The notes under the pieces are model-generated. The model did not search any database, was not told the DNA's origin, and saw only the letters and a program-made list of their open reading frames with translations. Shown here piece after piece: positions 34,141 to 37,443 of a DNA stretch of 37,443 nt. Positions within the stretch are counted from its first letter, which is position 1. The number at the start of each line of letters is the position of its first letter. Origin of the DNA: CAZEHJ01 sp964512485 (GTDB lineage Bacteria > Bacteroidota > Rhodothermia > Rhodothermales > UBA10348); contig CAZEHJ010000031.1 of NCBI GenBank assembly GCA_964512485.1, positions 1 through 37,443 of the forward strand, in the 5' to 3' direction. Both the position numbers and the translations under genes were made by a program.

Positions 34141-36782
34141 TGTTCAATCTGGATGCTGCCATATCGACCTGGAGACGTAGTCTCGAGCACAATCGCATCT
34201 TCCTGCAGGAAGATATCGAAGAACTCGAGCGTCACATTCGTGACCATGTTCAATTCGGAGTTGAACAGGGACTCGATGAGAAAGAAGCGTATCGCAATGC
34301 GCTCCGGGAAGTGGGAGATCCATTGGGAATGGAAGACGAATACAAAAAGGTGTTCTGGGAAAAGGTGGCGTCTCGTCAAGGACTGTTCAAAGAGTTAATC
34401 TGGGAGTTGAAAATGTTTGCCGGTTATATACGAATTGCCATCAGAAATCTGTGGCGAAACAAGGGCTACACGTCCATAAATATTCTCGGTCTGTCAGCAG
34501 GCCTGGCCTGTTTCCTCGTCATTCTTCTCTTCGTAAGGGACGAGATGAGTTTTGATCAGCACAACGACAACGCGGACAGGATTGTGCGCGTCCTCTACGG
34601 CGAACGCCAGGTCGTTACGCCAACGGCCGTCGGACCATCGTTGTCTCGCGAATTTCCCGAAGTTGAAGCCTTCGCCCGCATATATCCTTACGGGATGTAT
34701 CGACCAACCTCGGTGCGAAAGGACTCGCGCATGTTCGAAGAATCCGGCTTCTTCTATGCTGATTCGACCGTGTTCGATGTCTTCACATTTGAGGTAATCG
34801 CGGGTGATCCGTCAATCGCCCTGAATCGACCCGGTACGGTCGTCTTGACGGAATCGAGCGCGATCAAATACTTCGGCAACGAGAATCCAATGGGGCAGAC
34901 CTTGTCCGTTGGGTCTGGATCCGAATTCGAGGTGACTCTGGTCATCCGGGATTTGCCGCTGACTTCGCACCTGCAATTTGATTTCCTGGCCTCCTTTGCA
35001 TCGACGAGTTGGGCTACGCGGGAAATCTGGAATTCCGCCAACTTTTACACCTATTTGCTGCTGGAGCGCTCTGCTACGCTCGACAACGTCAAAGCAAAAA
35101 TGGACGTGTTGGTGAATGAGCGACGTGCCCAGTCGGGTGGAGCTATTCCGGAGAGCTTTGAGTTGAATCTGCAGAAGCTGACCGACATCAGGCTGATTCA
35201 TGAAGGGCGAATGGTGTTCGTCTATATGTTTTCGGCGATCGGGCTTCTGATTTTGCTGGTGGCTTGCGCGAACTACACGAATCTGGCGACCGCGCGCGCG
35301 GCACGCCGCGCGCGCGAAGTGGGTATCCGCAAACTTTCCGGTGCTCACAGAGGTCAACTCTCCCGTCAGTTTTTTGGTGAGTCTGCTCTTCTGGTCTTCT
35401 TTGCGATGGCAATTGCTGCACTTCTTGTCTCGCTTGCCATCAAACCATTTAACGATCTGTCCGGAAAGGCTGTATTGTTCGAGCCACTGTCGGATCCGCT
35501 TATTTTGCCGGTACTGTTCGGACTTGGAATCCTGATCAGTCTTATCGCCGGTAGTTATCCGGCGCTGATGCTGGCCTCATTCGAACCAGCACGCGTGTTG
35601 AAAAACTCGTCCCGGACCGGTTCAGGCGGGTTTGGGTTCAGAAGAATTCTCGTGGTGTTTCAATTCTCGGTGACGGTATTCCTTCTCGCGGGCATGATGA
35701 TTGTCCGTTTTCAGCTGGTGCATCTTCAAGACAAAGAGCTCGGCTTTGACAAGGAGAACGTCCTTGTCCTGACGATTTCCGACTCTCAACTGAGGGATTC
35801 TTATCAGCGCCTCAAGGCGGCCTTTCTTCAGCTACCCGAAGTCACTGATGCGTCGGCGGTGCACAGCATCCCGGGCTATCAGTTTTCCGGATATGGAATG
35901 AAAATCGAGGGTCAGGATCTGGAAGCCGATGATGCCAACGGTGCCATCCTCGTATCCGGAATCCCTGCCGATCAAGATGTGTCGACGACACTGGGGCTGA
36001 ATATTATCGCAGGTAATGGATTCGCCGACGATCCGGGATACGAGGCCAGCAACGGCAGCTACAGGTATCTGGTGAACGAGTCGCTGATCGATGAAATAGA
36101 ATGGGACGCCGAAGAAGCGATCGGACGCCGAATCAACTTGATGTCAAATCGCGTCGGTCAAATCGTGGGCGTCTACAAGGATTACCACTATCAGTCGCTG
36201 CACAACGACATCGGTCCTCAGGCATTGTTCATCGAACCTGGACAGTTCAGTTTCTTGATGTTAAAAACGAGCGGCGCAAGTATTTCGGCGACGATGGCTG
36301 GAATCGAAACCATTTGGAAAGACATGGCGCCGGGTCGCGCGTTCGTGTTCAAATTTCTTGACGATGAGTTCGATGCCCTCTATCGCAGCGATCGACAGAT
36401 CGGTACGATAGTGTCCATTTTTTCCATTTTGGCCGTCTTCATCGCGTGTCTGGGATTGCTGGGCCTTGCCTCCTATTCAGCCGAGCAACGCACGAAAGAG
36501 ATCGGCATCCGGAAGGCAATGGGGGCCAATGTCGGTCAGATATTCGTCTTGATGACGTCCGAACTTGCCCAGTTGGTCATCATTTCGGTTGCCATATCGG
36601 TACCATTTGCATGGTATATCATGTCGCGATGGTTGGACAACTTCGCCTACAGAATCGATCTCGCCTGGTGGATCTTCGCCCTTGCTGGATTGACCGCATT
36701 GGCGCTGGCTGTCATCACGGTCACGTACCAGTCGGTGAAAGCCGCCATGGCGGATCCCATCGAGAGTCTTCGTTACGAATAG
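34140..36782 (+). CDS. FtsX/MacB-type ABC transporter permease with prefix domain
   Basis: An 880-residue protein: an N-terminal permease-prefix region (DIEELERHIRDHVQFGVEQG, about 20-85); a first membrane helix (INILGLSAGLACFLVILLFV); an extracytoplasmic MacB-like domain (about 135-355); a three-helix FtsX domain (MFSAIGLLILLVACANYTNL, ATARAARRAREVGIRKLSGA); a second periplasmic domain; and a final FtsX domain ending YQSVKAAMADPIESLRYE. The ATG at 34140 is chosen over the frame start at 34080 because it gives the stop-start overlap with padR. No ATPase gene is adjacent; MacB-type permeases of this kind often rely on one encoded elsewhere. The substrate is unknown. Confidence 0.92.
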   Translation: MFNLDAAISTWRRSLEHNRIFLQEDIEELERHIRDHVQFGVEQGLDEKEAYRNALREVGDPLGMEDEYKKVFWEKVASRQGLFKELIWELKMFAGYIRIAIRNLWRNKGYTSINILGLSAGLACFLVILLFVRDEMSFDQHNDNADRIVRVLYGERQVVTPTAVGPSLSREFPEVEAFARIYPYGMYRPTSVRKDSRMFEESGFFYADSTVFDVFTFEVIAGDPSIALNRPGTVVLTESSAIKYFGNENPMGQTLSVGSGSEFEVTLVIRDLPLTSHLQFDFLASFASTSWATREIWNSANFYTYLLLERSATLDNVKAKMDVLVNERRAQSGGAIPESFELNLQKLTDIRLIHEGRMVFVYMFSAIGLLILLVACANYTNLATARAARRAREVGIRKLSGAHRGQLSRQFFGESALLVFFAMAIAALLVSLAIKPFNDLSGKAVLFEPLSDPLILPVLFGLGILISLIAGSYPALMLASFEPARVLKNSSRTGSGGFGFRRILVVFQFSVTVFLLAGMMIVRFQLVHLQDKELGFDKENVLVLTISDSQLRDSYQRLKAAFLQLPEVTDASAVHSIPGYQFSGYGMKIEGQDLEADDANGAILVSGIPADQDVSTTLGLNIIAGNGFADDPGYEASNGSYRYLVNESLIDEIEWDAEEAIGRRINLMSNRVGQIVGVYKDYHYQSLHNDIGPQALFIEPGQFSFLMLKTSGASISATMAGIETIWKDMAPGRAFVFKFLDDEFDALYRSDRQIGTIVSIFSILAVFIACLGLLGLASYSAEQRTKEIGIRKAMGANVGQIFVLMTSELAQLVIISVAISVPFAWYIMSRWLDNFAYRIDLAWWIFALAGLTALALAVITVTYQSVKAAMADPIESLRYE

Positions 36783-36783
36783 A

Positions 36784-37443
36784 TTATTGCCCCGACAGTC
36801 CGGCCCTGAGGACGGGCTCCTGTTTGACGACGTGACTTCCGCCTGCAATGGCAAAGACGCGTTCACCTCTAGCCGTCAATTCCAGTATGATAGCCGCGGC
36901 ATGTCGGTCACGCACCTGATTGACCAGAGCGGAAAGTTGTTGAAGCCGGGTCCCGTCATCATTTGGCCAGACAGCACTGGATGGCAGGGTGCGCCAGTCT
37001 CGTTCGTCGAAGAACTGAGATGTCCAAACAGCATCCATTTCTTCAATCGATGAAACACTTCGATCCAAACCGGTTCGGGCTCCACGTTTTTTAAGAAGGT
37101 GAAGGGCCAGGTCTTCAAGTTTTTCGGGTCTTACTTCATCGCCCCGTTCGGACAGGTAAACACGGAGCGTATAGAAGAGTGTCGCTTCTTCACGTGAAAA
37201 CGTCTCCAGAACAAGAGATACTTCATCCTCCCAGGTAGGCTCAAGCGTCCATACTGGTATTCCGGCTTCCTCGGCCAGATGGATAACCTGTCCGAACTCT
37301 CCCAGGAATTTGATTTTCTGCTTTCTTCCCGGAAGGTGAAAACCGCCCGTATTCTCGGTGACAGCTACTGTCGGTCTGAACTCGGTGAATCTGGTTTCAA
37401 TATCGGCGATCTGGGGATCGTCGGCATCATTGGTGTGCCATGA
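36784..37443 (-). CDS. C-terminal part of a TraB/GumN-like protein (5' end outside the window)
   Basis: An open minus-strand frame of 219 residues ending in TAA at 36784-36786 and running off the right edge without a start. Seen: PTVAVTENTGGFH, EAGIPVWTLEPTWEDEVSLV, LETFSREEATLFYTLRVYLS, and near the end ERVFAIAGGSHVVKQEPVL. The LEP...E segment followed by a late GGSH motif recalls TraB/GumN-like (ChaN-related) domains, a family of poorly known, possibly metal-dependent proteins. This is a weak assignment made from motif layout alone. It is convergent with the permease gene, one base apart. Confidence 0.6.
   Translation of the reverse strand, partial: SWHTNDADDPQIADIETRFTEFRPTVAVTENTGGFHLPGRKQKIKFLGEFGQVIHLAEEAGIPVWTLEPTWEDEVSLVLETFSREEATLFYTLRVYLSERGDEVRPEKLEDLALHLLKKRGARTGLDRSVSSIEEMDAVWTSQFFDERDWRTLPSSAVWPNDDGTRLQQLSALVNQVRDRHAAAIILELTARGERVFAIAGGSHVVKQEPVLRAGLSGQ

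Noticed and set aside
1..37443. tRNA, rRNA, CRISPR, integrase or transposase
   Set aside because: None was recognised in the gaps or among the translated frames.

Overview
The window looks like a chromosome segment of a Gram-negative member of the Bacteroidota/Rhodothermota group (Rhodothermia- or Balneolia-like). This placement is inferred from an outer-membrane carboxypeptidase-regulatory/DUF5686 protein, a DUF5916 protein, a PadR plus 'permease prefix' FtsX-type permease pair, OmpA/PKD proteins and moderate GC. No rRNA, tRNA, CRISPR array, transposase or phage gene was seen.

Left third (1-17441, all on the minus strand): a redox island. Read in the direction of transcription, it opens with a tightly packed six-gene set (17441 to 10260): a diheme b-type membrane cytochrome, a TPR protein, a 20-heme c-type cytochrome, a 13-heme c-type cytochrome, an outer-membrane beta-barrel, and a membrane-anchored Fe-S/FAD pyridine-nucleotide oxidoreductase whose flavoprotein domain looks circularly permuted. 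Together these could move electrons between NAD(P)H or quinol in the cell and the cell surface. The next set (10034 to 5643) is a cytochrome c/beta-propeller protein, a cupredoxin-like protein, and a pair of diheme cytochrome c peroxidase (CcpA/MauG-family) proteins. The same pair of diheme genes then occurs a second time (5400 to 3183) and runs directly into aioB and aioA, the Rieske and molybdopterin subunits of arsenite oxidase. AioA leaves the window only about its last dozen residues short of its usual C terminus. The duplicated peroxidase module fused to aioBA, next to a porin-multiheme conduit, is the most unusual part of the window.

Middle (17621-24719): a lipoprotein sulfatase behind a cysteine-free Rrf2 regulator with a clear palindrome over its promoter, a small hypothetical protein, a DUF5686 outer-membrane protein, an unrecognised 211-residue protein, and an OmpA/PKD protein.

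Right third (24804-37443): ordinary accessory and housekeeping genes. These are a flotillin/NfeD-like pair ending in a UUCG-loop hairpin, an esterase lipoprotein, a DUF819 membrane protein, a ThiF/MoeB-rhodanese fusion, a DUF5916 protein, a pentapeptide-repeat protein, a PadR regulator with a palindromic candidate operator and its overlapping FtsX/MacB-type permease, and the C-terminal part of a TraB-like protein.

All functions are from reading the translations and motifs; no database search was possible.
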